DNA of 64,000 nucleotides from PSRF01 sp051000815. Lineage in GTDB: Bacteria > Acidobacteriota > Blastocatellia > Pyrinomonadales > Pyrinomonadaceae. The stretch covers positions 68,759 through 132,758 of the forward strand of contig JBPCNX010000029.1 of assembly GCA_051000815.1 (NCBI GenBank). Reading direction: 5' to 3'. A program made the translations under genes and the position numbers. Under the pieces are notes generated by a model, which ran no database searches, had not been told where the DNA came from, and saw only the letters and a list, made by a program, of their open reading frames with translations. Shown piece by piece: positions 35,127 to 43,947 of the stretch. The first letter of the stretch is position 1; each line of letters starts with the position of its first letter.

Positions 35127-35611
35127 AAGGGATTCCTTTCTTCAAAAGCGCAACCGCGGGGCTGCAACAAGTTAGGTCGAATTGTTATTGGTTCCAGACT
35201 CGGAATATAACAAAGCAAGTCTCAGGTCTCAAGTCCATAGGCTCAAGCGGCCGGATCTCAGGTCTCGAAACTCTCCGTATCAGTCAACCCGGGCACCGCA
35301 GTCTCAAGTTTCAAGTCTCAGGTCTCAAGTCTCAGGTCTCAAGTCCCAGGTCCCAGGTCTCAGGTGTCAGAGTTTCATCCAGTTCAAGCCCTGAAAGGGC
35401 GATAGATGAAAATGATAAAAGGACAGATCTGTTTCTGTTGCCCCTCCGGGGCTCGAGGTTTAGCGAGCGTTCTCGTCCAGGGCTGCGCACTACGTGCTTG
35501 CTCCTGGCTACCTGTATGCCGCGCCTCCCGGCGTTCATGTTATCCAGAAGACCTGCGATCTAAGACTTGAGACCTAAGACCTGAGACTTGAGACCTGAGA
35601 CTTGGGACCTA
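35127..35611. repeat. CTCAAGT-type heptamer arrays flanking a GC-hairpin block
   Basis: 35216-35280 and 35310-35371 contain many units of CTCAAGT/CTCAGGT on the plus strand; 35558-35611 contains the complementary units (ACTTGAG, ACCTGAG). The final unit supplies the TAG stop of the sigma-54 activator. Between them (35384-35545) are GC palindromes such as GCCCTGAAAGGGC and GCCCCTCCGGGGC. No gene found in this 480-base stretch. Confidence 0.85.
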
Positions 35612-37729
35612 ATCCGGCTTCCCGCCACCGTTGTATTGTTCGAGCTTGCGGTAAAGGGTCTTGCGTCCGATGCCCAGGGCGCGGGCCGCGTGGGACTTGT
35701 CGCCGTGAGTGTAATCGAGCGTAGCCTCAATTGCCTGCCGTTCGATTTCTTCCATTGATGAAGGAACCGTCACCGCAAATGTGGTGGTGCGTCCTTCGCT
35801 GGCCGCGCTGGCCCGTTCCACCTTAATGCGGTCCCGCTCTTCGAGAACGGTTTTATTGATCGCTTCCGGCAAATCCTCGAGTTCAATCTGCCGGCCGGAA
35901 GCGATAATCACCGCGCGCTCGATGGCGTTTTCCAGCTCGCGAACATTGCCGGGCCAGTGATAAGTCATGAGAGCTTGTAAGGCGTCTTTGGAAATCCCCG
36001 AAATGAACCGCCCGGTTTTTTGCTTGTAGTGTTCGAGAAAATGAATCACAAGCGGATGAATGTCCTCGGGCCGTTCCCGCAACGGCGGCAGCACGATAGG
36101 GAAAACCGAAAGCCTGTAGAACAGATCCCGGCGAAATGTTCCCAACTCGGTGGCCCGTTCCAGGTCGACGTTGGATGCCGCAAGCACGCGCACATCTGCC
36201 TTCAACACTTCATTGCCGCCCACTCGAGTAAATTCGCCATCCTGCAACACACGCAGCAACCGCACCTGCGCCGATAAACTCATCTCGCCGACTTCGTCAA
36301 GAAACAGGGTGCCGCCGTTTGCTTCTTCAAATCTTCCGCGCCGGCGCGAACGAGCATCTGTGAATGCGCCTTTCTCGTGACCAAACAATTCCGACTCCAG
36401 CAATGTTTCAGGGATCGCGCCGCAGTTTAATTTTACGTAAGGATGGTTTTCGCGACCGGAGTTGTAGTGAATCAGATTAGCGAGCAGCTCTTTGCCGGTG
36501 CCGGATTCACCATGGATCAGAACAGTGGTTTGCGTGTTGGCAACGCTCAGCGCCAATTCCATCGCCCGGCGAATCGCCGGTGTCTGCCCGATGATCCTGT
36601 CTTCGCCGTAGCGCTCATGCAGGGCGCTTCGCAGATGCATTACTTCCGCCGACAGCTGGTCGCGTTCCAACGCCGTGCCGATCTGATCTGCGATGCCTTC
36701 AACCAGCGCTACTTCGTGATCGGCAAATCCTTCTCGAGCTTCGCTCCACACCAGTCCCAGCAAACCAAAGGTATGACCGGCGACCCTGACCGGGGCCACG
36801 AGTGCCGCCCTTCCCCCCAGGGTGGCGTTGAAGATCAGTCGAAATGGAAAGGGTAAATCCTTATCCAGGAGCCGTAATGTTTTTCCTTCGGCCAGCACGG
36901 ACATCGCTGCAGGAAACTCGGTTATATCGAGCGATTGTTCATGGGAGTCAATCAAACCCTGCACCGAGTCGGTAGTGGCATGCGGCGCCGCTTTAAAAGC
37001 CGCCAGACTGATCCGTCCACCTTTTCTGTCAAGCACGCCAAGCGCTGAATAGTCTGCGCCCACTAGCGAAATCGCCCGTTCCAGTACGAGTGACGAGACG
37101 TCCCGAAAATCGGAGCGGGCGTTGAGCGCATTGGCGATCTCCAGCAGCGCGCGTTTGGTTTCTCCCTCGCGTTCCTTGTCCGTGAAGAGACGAGTGTACT
37201 GGTAACCGACGGCGATTTGACTGGCAATGGATTCCAGAAAAGAAACTTCGTCATCAAGCCAGGCGCGCGTTGAACGCGTGGTATGCATTCCCACGAGACC
37301 CAGGACATCGCCCCCGAGAACCACAGGCACCACCAGCAGGGAACGCGTTCGCAGGCTTGCAGCCAGGAACCGGACCTTCTGATCGAGACCGGGTGCTGAA
37401 GTGTCGTCGAGACGTATTGGTTTTGTCAGATCGATATGCTCGGAAAGTTTGTTCAACTCGAGCGGTATAGCTGTTCCCAGGCTGGAGGGCACATCATCAG
37501 ACGCGCGCCATTCATGGCTAATCTTGAGTTCACTGGCCGACGTCAACTGGATCACATCGCAGCGATCCACGTTCATCATACGTCCCAACTCGGAGACTAT
37601 AACGTTGAGAAACCTGTCGAGATTAATTGTCGTCGGGAACGCGAGCGCGAGCCGTGTGACGATCGACTCACGGGCTTCGTGCATCTTGATCTTGCGTTCG
37701 AGCGAAAGGGACTGTGCGGTATCAGACAT
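35609..37729 (-). CDS. Sigma-54-dependent transcription activator with two GAF domains
   Basis: 706 residues. N-terminal GAF domains at about 30-180 and 205-350 sense small ligands or redox state. The AAA+ domain about 380-620 has Walker A GESGTGKE, Walker B GTLFLDEVGEMS and arginine-finger region RERPEDI. The sigma-54-contacting loop reads GAFTDA in place of GAFTGA. A C-terminal Fis-type HTH (KSHAARALGIGRKTLYRKLEQY in two halves) binds enhancer sites. It resembles FhlA/NorR-like regulators, without a phospho-receiver domain. The ATG at 37729 begins MSDTAQSLSLERKIK; longer frames read into the spacer. No sigma-54 promoter was identified with confidence nearby, so targets are unknown. Confidence 0.9.
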   Translation of the reverse strand: MSDTAQSLSLERKIKMHEARESIVTRLALAFPTTINLDRFLNVIVSELGRMMNVDRCDVIQLTSASELKISHEWRASDDVPSSLGTAIPLELNKLSEHIDLTKPIRLDDTSAPGLDQKVRFLAASLRTRSLLVVPVVLGGDVLGLVGMHTTRSTRAWLDDEVSFLESIASQIAVGYQYTRLFTDKEREGETKRALLEIANALNARSDFRDVSSLVLERAISLVGADYSALGVLDRKGGRISLAAFKAAPHATTDSVQGLIDSHEQSLDITEFPAAMSVLAEGKTLRLLDKDLPFPFRLIFNATLGGRAALVAPVRVAGHTFGLLGLVWSEAREGFADHEVALVEGIADQIGTALERDQLSAEVMHLRSALHERYGEDRIIGQTPAIRRAMELALSVANTQTTVLIHGESGTGKELLANLIHYNSGRENHPYVKLNCGAIPETLLESELFGHEKGAFTDARSRRRGRFEEANGGTLFLDEVGEMSLSAQVRLLRVLQDGEFTRVGGNEVLKADVRVLAASNVDLERATELGTFRRDLFYRLSVFPIVLPPLRERPEDIHPLVIHFLEHYKQKTGRFISGISKDALQALMTYHWPGNVRELENAIERAVIIASGRQIELEDLPEAINKTVLEERDRIKVERASAASEGRTTTFAVTVPSSMEEIERQAIEATLDYTHGDKSHAARALGIGRKTLYRKLEQYNGGGKPD

Positions 37730-38107
37730 CGTAAACAACGCGTGGAGAATGGTTCGCGGGACAACCGGGCCATTACGGCATCTGGGATCTGTTAACCGCT
37801 CCGGTGCGGTGATCATAGCTAACCGGCAGTCAAATGCAAAGCAGGTGAGTTCGCATTGCCAATTGCCGATTCGTCGGCGGGCGGCAACGCTCTGAGGTGG
37901 ACGGCGCATCTTCATAACGGAGGCTATGGTCAGTTTGAAGACATCGCCTAGCCAACGCCTTCGGCGTTCATGCGAATCTTAGGGGCTCTATTTCAAAGTG
38001 ACTCACTACCCCTTAAGTGGGCCCACGTTGCAAGGCCGCAGGACGGTCATTATAATCATCACGGTATTAATCATCCTGCCTTCACGCGGGTATCCGAGTA
38101 ACGAATC
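37730..38107. other. Divergent intergenic region
   Basis: Separates the activator from the FmdB-type gene. It holds a heptamer remnant (CATTGCCAATTGCCGATTCG at 37854-37873) and a small GCCTTCGGCG hairpin near 37960. Promoters must lie here, but I could not assign them. Confidence 0.5.
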
Positions 38108-38422
38108 ATGCCGATTTACGAATACGAGTGTCGCAAATGTGGGGCACTCACTGAGGTCTTCCAGAAAATGGACGCGAAGGCGCCTGCCCGGTGCGGCAAG
38201 TGCGGCGGGCGTTTGGATAAGCGTGTGTCGGCTCCTGCAATCCAGTTCAAGGGTTCCGGCTGGTACGTGACCGACTATGCCGGCAACGGCAGAAAAGCGG
38301 CGGAGAAAGCTGAATCCGATGCCGCGAAAGACGATAAGAAGGCAGATAAGAAAAAAGAGAGCTCCCCGGCCAAGAAAACTTCCGAAAAAGCTTCGTCGAC
38401 TAAAACCCCCAGTAGTGATTGA
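38108..38422 (+). CDS. FmdB-type zinc-ribbon protein
   Basis: 104 residues. Starts MPIYEYECRKCG, with a second CGKCGG pair near residue 35: the CxxC...CxxC zinc ribbon of the FmdB/CxxC_CxxC_SSSS family, followed by the typical KGSGWYVTDYA segment. The last 45 residues are Lys/Ser/Ala-rich (KDDKKADKKKESS), a flexible basic tail. FmdB proteins are proposed regulators; function is not established. It is followed without gap by a VWFA lipoprotein gene. Confidence 0.88.
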   Translation: MPIYEYECRKCGALTEVFQKMDAKAPARCGKCGGRLDKRVSAPAIQFKGSGWYVTDYAGNGRKAAEKAESDAAKDDKKADKKKESSPAKKTSEKASSTKTPSSD

Positions 38423-38448
38423 AGCGTCAAACACGCAAGCGTGAACTG

Positions 38449-39393
38449 ATGTCACAGTCACTTCTTGATGAGACCGCAAAAAATAAACGACAGGTTGGCC
38501 GCCAGTTTCGCGCGCCGATATCTTTCCTGGCGATTCCCGTCTTGCTGCTGGCCGGTTGCAGCCTGATCCTGGGCCAGGCTGGCAGGCGTCAACGTCCCAC
38601 CACCGGAGGCGTGCTGCTCAGTGTGGTCGCAAAACGTGCGGACAATTCCGCTCAGAGCATTAGCAGCAAGAACGTTTCGGTTTACGACAACGGGGTAGAA
38701 CAGTCGATCAGAAACTTCTCGCCTGATCCATCGCCCGCGCGCATTGTTCTGCTGGTGGACAATTCAGTAACACTGCGGGCAGACATTGAGAAACTCGAAC
38801 AGGCGACTCGTGAGTTTGCGTACGAGATCTATGAAGGCGATCAGCTCCTGATCGTCGGCTATGACGAAGAAGCTGAAATCGTTTCCGACTGGACGGACAA
38901 CGCAAAATCAATTGAAGCTTCACTCAAGGGGTTTCGCAAGAAAGGCCAACCTCATCTTTTTGACGCCTTGAGTGCGGTTGTAGATCAGGCTTTGCGCCCG
39001 CTATCCGGCCAGAAACGCGTTATTGTAATAATCGGCGACGGTTTGGATCGCGGTAGCAAGAGTACCTTTGACAGGACGTTGGCTGAGCTGCAGGCGAACG
39101 ACATTACGGTTTACACGATCCAGATTCCCGATCGCACGCGCGGCGCCATTCGTCGAGACGTTCCAAAACCGAGGCAGGTAGTTGATAAGCTGGTTGAAGC
39201 CACTGGAGGGCTGGTCTTCCCGATTGAGGAGACCACAGAAGCCGCGAAGACTATCTGCGACGAGTTGAGAAAAAACCGCTATGTGCTGTCTTACATTCCT
39301 TCGAGCGCACCTTTCGGAGAGGCGCGGCGTTTGTTGGTTGCCGGGGATGAAGGAATTGTAGTCAGGTCGAAGTCGATGCAGCAGCCGAACTAA
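38449..39393 (+). CDS. VWFA-domain lipoprotein
   Basis: 314 residues. The hydrophobic segment FLAIPVLLLAGC contains a lipobox (LAGC), so it is probably lipidated by Lgt and cut by LspA. The rest is an acidobacterial VWFA-type protein: VSVYDNGVEQSIRNFSPD, then DNSVTLRADIEKLEQ at the MIDAS position (DNSVT rather than DxSxS), GDGLDRGSKS and a final domain. The weakened MIDAS suggests metal-independent binding. Start choice is uncertain: TTG at 38419 would overlap the FmdB stop, ATG at 38449 needs no overlap; neither has a strong ribosome-binding site. A heptamer array begins at the base after the stop codon. Confidence 0.82.
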   Translation: MSQSLLDETAKNKRQVGRQFRAPISFLAIPVLLLAGCSLILGQAGRRQRPTTGGVLLSVVAKRADNSAQSISSKNVSVYDNGVEQSIRNFSPDPSPARIVLLVDNSVTLRADIEKLEQATREFAYEIYEGDQLLIVGYDEEAEIVSDWTDNAKSIEASLKGFRKKGQPHLFDALSAVVDQALRPLSGQKRVIVIIGDGLDRGSKSTFDRTLAELQANDITVYTIQIPDRTRGAIRRDVPKPRQVVDKLVEATGGLVFPIEETTEAAKTICDELRKNRYVLSYIPSSAPFGEARRLLVAGDEGIVVRSKSMQQPN

Positions 39394-39524
39394 GGTTTCG
39401 GGTTTCGAGTTCAGAGTTTCGAGTTGCAGTTGGAGTCGGTGTGGGTATCGAAATCTGCTCTATCCTGGTTAGACAATCTGACGACTAAAAGCGAACTCGA
39501 AACTCGGAACCCTAAACCCGAAAC
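39394..39524. repeat. Heptamer inverted array (TTTCGAG / CTCGAAA) between convergent genes
   Basis: Left arm 39394-39429 begins directly after the VWFA stop; right arm 39493-39524 ends directly at the stop codon (39525-39527) of the opposite gene. Units TTTCGGG, TTTCGAG and their complements. The centre is unique. Confidence 0.88.
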
Positions 39525-39713
39525 TTATTTGCGACTGCGTCGCGAGTAGAGATAAAACAACACGCCAATAATTATCAGCACCAGGGTTTCCATGAAGATG
39601 AAGAAACGTGGTACGAAGGTGCCGTCCTCATCGAACGAATCCTGATAAGCCACGAGCGTCCCCAGTGTGAGCCCGGCAACCAGCCAGATGAATTGACGCT
39701 TTGCATCCCACAT
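39525..39713 (-). CDS. Small two-helix membrane protein, unknown function
   Basis: 62 residues. Two hydrophobic helices (FIWLVAGLTLGTLVAY and FFIFMETLVLIIIGVLFYLY), separated by an acidic loop (DSFDEDGT) and ended by a basic tail (SRRSRK). This is a credible small inner-membrane protein topology. No strong ribosome-binding site before the ATG at 39713. Bounded on both sides by heptamer arrays, the downstream one touching its stop codon, as happens with real genes in this window. Family not recognised. Confidence 0.6.
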   Translation of the reverse strand: MWDAKRQFIWLVAGLTLGTLVAYQDSFDEDGTFVPRFFIFMETLVLIIIGVLFYLYSRRSRK

Positions 39714-39717
39714 AATT

Positions 39718-39905
39718 GAGAAGTCTCAGGTTTCAAGTCCCAAGTCTCAGGCCTCAAGTCGCAAGTCAGGTCTCAAGTCTCGGGTTTCGAGTTTCGAGGG
39801 CTCGCATTTCGATCTGAGATCTAATCTGTCTCGAAAGAATCAGGTCTCATAGCAAACAACCCGAAACTCGAAACCCGAGACTCCTCGAAACCCGAGACCT
39901 GAAGT
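39718..39905. repeat. Mixed heptamer arrays (CTCAAGT and TTTCGAG types)
   Basis: 39718-39790 contains CTCAGGT/CTCAAGT units passing into TTTCGAG units; 39838-39905 contains the complementary CCGAAAC/CGAGACC units. Two unit families are joined in one inverted structure. Confidence 0.82.
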
Positions 39906-39962
39906 TGAAGCGATGAACTTTGCCCTTGACGGGCTCGTAGTCATAAAGTAACTGGTAAAGGC

Positions 39963-40490
39963 ATGTATTGTCCCAAGTGCAGTCAGCAGCAGGCATCGGA
40001 GGAATTGCGATTTTGCTCGCGATGCGGCTTCCCGCTCGCGGGCGTGGCGACGCTGATGGCTAACGATGGAGCTCTGCCACGCGTTGAGCATACGGCTCCA
40101 AGTCCCGCGCGCCGCGGCCGCATTATCAAGGAAAGTGCGCTCCTGACACTGGTGGCCTGGGTGGTGGCCTTCTTTACTACAATGTTTTGGGATTGGGGCG
40201 GCCCACTGGAAAGCGTAACCAAGGCTGGATCCCTAATCTTCTTCCTTCTTGGCCTCATAGGCTTGCTGAGGTTTCTCTACGCATTCCTATTTGTCAGAGA
40301 AGCGTCTTTCGCAACGCCCGAGCCGGCCTTTCCGCATGCTTCGAGTCGAGCGGCGTTGCCTCCGCAGCAGCACAATCCGCTAACTGATTATCCGCGCCGC
40401 ACTAATACAAGGGAAATGGCTCCCCGGCCCAGCGTCACAGAGAACACGACTCGCCTGCTTGAAGAGCAACCTCAAAATGTTGACGAGTAA
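39963..40490 (+). CDS. Zinc-ribbon membrane protein
   Basis: 175 residues. N-terminal zinc ribbon MYCPKCSQ and FCSRCGFPL (two CxxC pairs). A central membrane region has two helices (ESALLTLVAWVVAFFTTMFW; AGSLIFFLLGLIGLLRFLYAFLF). A polar, Pro-rich tail of about 60 residues follows. Proteins with this layout are common in Acidobacteriota, function unknown. The start fits the conserved MYCPKC beginning. Convergent with the next gene. Confidence 0.8.
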   Translation: MYCPKCSQQQASEELRFCSRCGFPLAGVATLMANDGALPRVEHTAPSPARRGRIIKESALLTLVAWVVAFFTTMFWDWGGPLESVTKAGSLIFFLLGLIGLLRFLYAFLFVREASFATPEPAFPHASSRAALPPQQHNPLTDYPRRTNTREMAPRPSVTENTTRLLEEQPQNVDE

Positions 40491-40504
40491 GTTTTGGTGC
40501 TTCC

Positions 40505-40541
40505 TAGTAGCTGTCCTAATCGGAAAAACAGAAATTAGGAG
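40505..40541. terminator. Bidirectional hairpin between convergent genes
   Basis: GTCCTAAT pairs with ATTAGGA downstream around CGGAAAAACAGAA, within the 62-base gap between the zinc-ribbon gene and the oppositely directed secreted protein gene. Short stem and weak T-run, so function as a terminator is only likely. Confidence 0.45.
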
Positions 40542-40552
40542 TGACACGCTTC

Positions 40553-41473
40553 CTACTTCAACACACCCGACAGCCAGTGCATGATATTCAGGGCGAGTTG
40601 ACGGTTATCGCTGCCGGGAACATTCATGCCCATGGGTCGATTCTCAGAGCCCGCCAGTTGAGCGGACAGCATCGCCGCTTCGCCCATGACGACCACGCGA
40701 CCTTTACCAAATTTGAAGGCAATTCCCTGCGCGCGTCCCTCAGCCGAAGTTTCAGTCGTGGAAGTGCGATCCGCTTTGTCCTTAGCTGTAGCTCCGAGGC
40801 TTAGAAATGCAGAGCTGTCCTTTGGTCCTTTCAGTGATTGGCCGGTAAAGGTGAAGACCTTTTTGATTTTCTCGCCATCGTTACGTCCATTCGTGATCGG
40901 ATGATCGAGCAGGAGTTTGTTCTCGCGGGAGAACAGGAGGTGGGAAGGAAATCCCTCTTTGAAGCCGTTTTTCGGATCAAGCGTATAGCCTTTGCTCATG
41001 TCAACGCCAAATCGCTTGCCGAGATTCTCCGCTGCTCCACCGAAAGGAGCATGATCGGCAATCAACAAGAGGGCGCCGCCGTCTTTCACCCAGTCGCGCA
41101 CCGCGTCGCACTCTTCATCGGTGAAAGCTGAGTGGTCGGCGCCGTCGTCATCCATCTCCTCGGCTCCGAGAGCGTTGGCAATTACAAGAACCTTGAAAGT
41201 GTCGAGCGCCGCCTTGGTAAAGGGCTTGCGATTGCGGACGACGTGGTAGCCGTCGTTGATAATCAAATCGGCAAATGGTTTGTAGCGGCCTTCCGTAGTA
41301 TGAAAATTGTTGTGCGCTTCATCAAACATGAGGCGGGGAAATGCCTTCTTATAGGCGGGATTTTCAACGACTACATTGAACTCTGGATCAGGGCGCTGTT
41401 GCGCGCACACTAGTTGGGGCAGCAGCAGAAACGTCAGTAATACTGCGAAAATAATGCCGATGTGCTTTTTCAT
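40553..41473 (-). CDS. Secreted DUF4350-like (GATase-fold) protein
   Basis: 306 residues with signal peptide (IIFAVLLTFLLLPQLVCAQ). The core starts FDEAHNNFHTTEGRYKPFADLI, then VLVIANALGAEE, DWVKDGGALLLIADHAPFGG and RVVVMGEAAMLSAQ. This is the pattern of DUF4350/ThuA-like glutamine-amidotransferase-fold proteins that lack the catalytic Cys. Probably a periplasmic binding or carbohydrate-related protein. ATG at 41473 precedes the signal peptide; an ATG 33 bases upstream would put an acidic stretch before it and is less likely. Confidence 0.72.
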   Translation of the reverse strand: MKKHIGIIFAVLLTFLLLPQLVCAQQRPDPEFNVVVENPAYKKAFPRLMFDEAHNNFHTTEGRYKPFADLIINDGYHVVRNRKPFTKAALDTFKVLVIANALGAEEMDDDGADHSAFTDEECDAVRDWVKDGGALLLIADHAPFGGAAENLGKRFGVDMSKGYTLDPKNGFKEGFPSHLLFSRENKLLLDHPITNGRNDGEKIKKVFTFTGQSLKGPKDSSAFLSLGATAKDKADRTSTTETSAEGRAQGIAFKFGKGRVVVMGEAAMLSAQLAGSENRPMGMNVPGSDNRQLALNIMHWLSGVLK

Positions 41474-41515
41474 TTCTGTAGAAACCGAGTCATTAATCTG
41501 AGTCATACATCGTGA

Positions 41516-42715
41516 TCAAAGGCGAGCGCGGAGTTTTTCCAGTCTCTCAGCAGCAAGCGAGAGAGTTTCGTCCTTCTTGCAATAGCAAAATCTAACCTGC
41601 TGGGAGCCGCGTTCGGGAACGCTGTAAAAACTAGATCCCGGAACGCAGGCAACTCCGACCTCTCGAATTAAGTGTTGCGTAAATTCAATATCATCAGCAA
41701 AGCCAAATGCCGAAATGTCAGTCATGATGTAGTAGGCGCCATCGGGCCGAAACGTTTTGAATCCCGCCTTTTCCAACACCGGCAGCAGCAGGTCGCGACG
41801 CGCCCGGTACTCACTCTGAAGTCGATCGTAATAACCTGGCTGAAGCGAGAGCGCGTAAGCTCCGGCAGCTTGTAAGGGAGCCGCAGCGCCCACGGTCAGA
41901 AAATCGTGCACCTTGCGGATCCCACTGGTGATCTCCGGGGGAGCAATGCAGTAGCCGACGCGCCAGCCGGTGACTGAGTAGGTCTTGGACATAGAGTTAA
42001 CGATAACAGTGCGGTCGCGCATCCCGGTGAGCTGGGCCATCGAAATATGTTGTATCTCAGCTTCCGCGCGCGGGTAGATGATGTGCTCGTAAATCTCATC
42101 GGTGAAGCACAACGCCTCAAACTCCTGGCAGAGCCCCGCGATGAACTCCATTTCGGAGCGCGTAAATACTTTGCCCGTGGGGTTGTTGGGATTGCAGATG
42201 ATGATTGCTTTAGTCTTCGAGTTGAATGCCGCGCGCAATTCGTCCGGATCAAACGTCCAATCGGGCGCACGCAATGACACATAGCGCGGCTTGGCATCTG
42301 AGAGAATGGCGTCAGGCGCATAGTTTTCGTAGTAAGGCTCAAAGACGACTACTTCATCACCAGGATCTACAGTCGCCATCATGGCGGCAATCATTCCTTC
42401 CGTAGAACCGCAGGTGACGGTCAATTCTGTTTCCGGATCGACATCCAATCCCAGATACCACTTTGTCTTTTTCGCAATCGCTTCACGGAAATCGCGCGCG
42501 CCCCAGGTGATCGCATATTGGTTAATATCGTCCGCGATAGCCTGCATCGCGACCTGTTTAATGTCCGCGGGGGCTGCGAAATCGGGAAATCCCTGGGAGA
42601 GATTGACGGCGCCGTGCTTCAGCGCCTCGCGAGTCATTTCGCGAATAACGGATTCAGTAAACAGACTGGCCTTGCGTGAAACGTGCCGATGCTGCGAAGG
42701 CGCGGGTGTGGTCAT
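41516..42715 (-). CDS. Class I/II PLP aminotransferase
   Basis: 399 residues, fold type I. Family marks: LSQGFPDFAAP, YAITWGARDFREAIA, EPYYENY, CNPNNPTGKVF, FTDEIYEH, the PLP Lys244 in SMSKTYSVTGWRVGY, and the C-terminal Arg in QQVRFCYCKKDETL. It is closest to the kynurenine/methionine aminotransferase group (KAT/YbdL), which transfers amino groups from Met, Gln or aromatic residues to 2-oxoacids. Exact substrate not determinable. Stands alone, with a heptamer array upstream. Confidence 0.88.
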   Translation of the reverse strand: MTTPAPSQHRHVSRKASLFTESVIREMTREALKHGAVNLSQGFPDFAAPADIKQVAMQAIADDINQYAITWGARDFREAIAKKTKWYLGLDVDPETELTVTCGSTEGMIAAMMATVDPGDEVVVFEPYYENYAPDAILSDAKPRYVSLRAPDWTFDPDELRAAFNSKTKAIIICNPNNPTGKVFTRSEMEFIAGLCQEFEALCFTDEIYEHIIYPRAEAEIQHISMAQLTGMRDRTVIVNSMSKTYSVTGWRVGYCIAPPEITSGIRKVHDFLTVGAAAPLQAAGAYALSLQPGYYDRLQSEYRARRDLLLPVLEKAGFKTFRPDGAYYIMTDISAFGFADDIEFTQHLIREVGVACVPGSSFYSVPERGSQQVRFCYCKKDETLSLAAERLEKLRARL

Positions 42716-42720
42716 GATTA

Positions 42721-42902
42721 CGAGTCTCGAGTTCCGGGTTTCGAGTTCCGAGTTAAGTACAGGCGGTGGAATTTGCGATCAACCGCGCGTCGTTCACACT
42801 GCTTTAATATACAACTCCGCCTGATAATACAAACCCGAAAGCCGAAACTCGGAACCTGTTTTAATACAAACTCGACACTCGAAACTCAAAACTCGGAACT
42901 TA
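42721..42902. repeat. Heptamer arrays (TTCGAGT / ACTCGAA)
   Basis: 42721-42756 has units CGAGTCT, CGAGTTC, CGGGTTT; 42827-42902 has the complementary units (CCGAAAC, ACTCGAA, ACTCAAA, ACTCGGA). The right arm reaches to within four bases of the stop codon at 42906-42908. The left arm lies six bases from the aminotransferase start codon. Confidence 0.85.
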
Positions 42903-42905
42903 TTT

Positions 42906-43853
42906 TTACGGAATGATTTCCTGACCGGCGGCGTCGCGGCGAAGCTGTTCGATGATGGAACGAATTGCCGGAGCGAGGCTGCCGTTGGGTGCGAGGGCTA
43001 GATACTTTTCGTAAGCGGCGATCGCCTCTTTGTACTTCTGTTGTTTCTCGTAGGCTGCACCCAGCAACTGATAGATCACGGGCTCTGAATCGGAAAGCTG
43101 CTCGAGCGCTTTGCGATACTCAGCGATTGCTTCGTCGAGTTCTCCCTTTTCTTCGAGGACGCGCGCGAGTCCGACGTGAGCTTCCGGCTGAAAACCGCGT
43201 CCTTCGCGAATCGCCCGGCGAAACGACGCGATTGCCTTGTCATCAAAAGCAGCCTCGCGATGGATGCGACCTTCGACCGCTGAGGCTTCAGCAAAAGAAG
43301 GGCGCGTGCGTCGGACCTCGGCGATCTCGGCCAGCGCCTGTTGATGCTCATTGAGGTCAAGCAGAACCCGAGCCAGACCTAAGCGCGCTGCCGGAAACGC
43401 CGGACGAAGCTTCAACGCTTCACGGTAAGCTTTGGCGGCCAGTTGCCGCGTCTCATCATCCCTCGCCTGTTCCCGAGAAGTCTCTGCCCGTTGAAATGCC
43501 AACTCCGCAGTATCAGTTAAACGTACGAGCTTGACCGAAACATTCCCGCGCCTGCCGGGCAAAAGTGGGAGGGTCGCTTCCTTGAATCCGTTAGCGCGGA
43601 CTCGCAGGATGTGGCGACCCGACGCGACTTTACTCAACGCGAGTTTGCCGCCGGCGTCGGTTGTGCCGCGTCGAATTTCATCCAGCCAAATGATCGCGCC
43701 GGGTTCTGTGGTGATAGTAACCGAGGAGGGAGGTGCTGCAGTGCGTGTAGTTCGTTGTGCGGAAGCAAGAGCGGTGGAACAAGCTACGATTAAAAGAATT
43801 GCTGACACCATTTTCAACGCCCACGCGTCGTCAATCTTGATGCACTCCTTCAT
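42906..43853 (-). CDS. Secreted PEGA-domain and TPR protein
   Basis: 315 residues. Signal peptide around MVSAILLIVACSTALASAQ. A PEGA-type beta domain follows (SVTITTEPGAIIWLDEIRRGTT, split: VTITTEPGAII and GKLALSKVASGRHILRVRANG). From residue about 120 come five or so TPR repeats (AKAYREALKLRPAFPAARLG; YRKALEQLSDSEPVIYQLLG in part). A periplasmic protein-binding scaffold is likely. Start could also be the internal ATG at 43811, which directly precedes the hydrophobic core; I kept 43853. It follows the lytic transglycosylase gene by 94 bases, which contain a direct repeat. Confidence 0.8.
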   Translation of the reverse strand: MKECIKIDDAWALKMVSAILLIVACSTALASAQRTTRTAAPPSSVTITTEPGAIIWLDEIRRGTTDAGGKLALSKVASGRHILRVRANGFKEATLPLLPGRRGNVSVKLVRLTDTAELAFQRAETSREQARDDETRQLAAKAYREALKLRPAFPAARLGLARVLLDLNEHQQALAEIAEVRRTRPSFAEASAVEGRIHREAAFDDKAIASFRRAIREGRGFQPEAHVGLARVLEEKGELDEAIAEYRKALEQLSDSEPVIYQLLGAAYEKQQKYKEAIAAYEKYLALAPNGSLAPAIRSIIEQLRRDAAGQEIIP

Positions 43854-43884
43854 AGCTCACCGATTGCCAAACCAAGCGGGGGCG

Positions 43885-43939
43885 AGCCACTCTTCCTAAC
43901 CTCGAGATTATTGGCAAGCCACGCTTCCTAACATCGAGA
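43885..43939. repeat. 23-bp direct repeat pair
   Basis: AGCCACTCTTCCTAACCTCG plus AGA (43885-43907) recurs as AGCCACGCTTCCTAACATCG plus AGA (43917-43939), two mismatches, 9 bases apart. A similar fragment ACACGCTTCCTACTTC occurs near 40541. It sits in the gap between the transglycosylase stop and the PEGA/TPR start. Confidence 0.6.
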
Positions 43940-43947
43940 ACATCCCA

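Noticed and set aside
35216..35380. Possible CRISPR-like repeats in CTCAAGT arrays
   Set aside because: Units are contiguous 7-mers without spacers of 25-40 bases and no cas gene is present; these are tandem arrays.
38006..38479. Minus-strand 157-codon frame opposite the FmdB-type gene
   Set aside because: The plus strand has the conserved zinc ribbon; the minus frame has no features.
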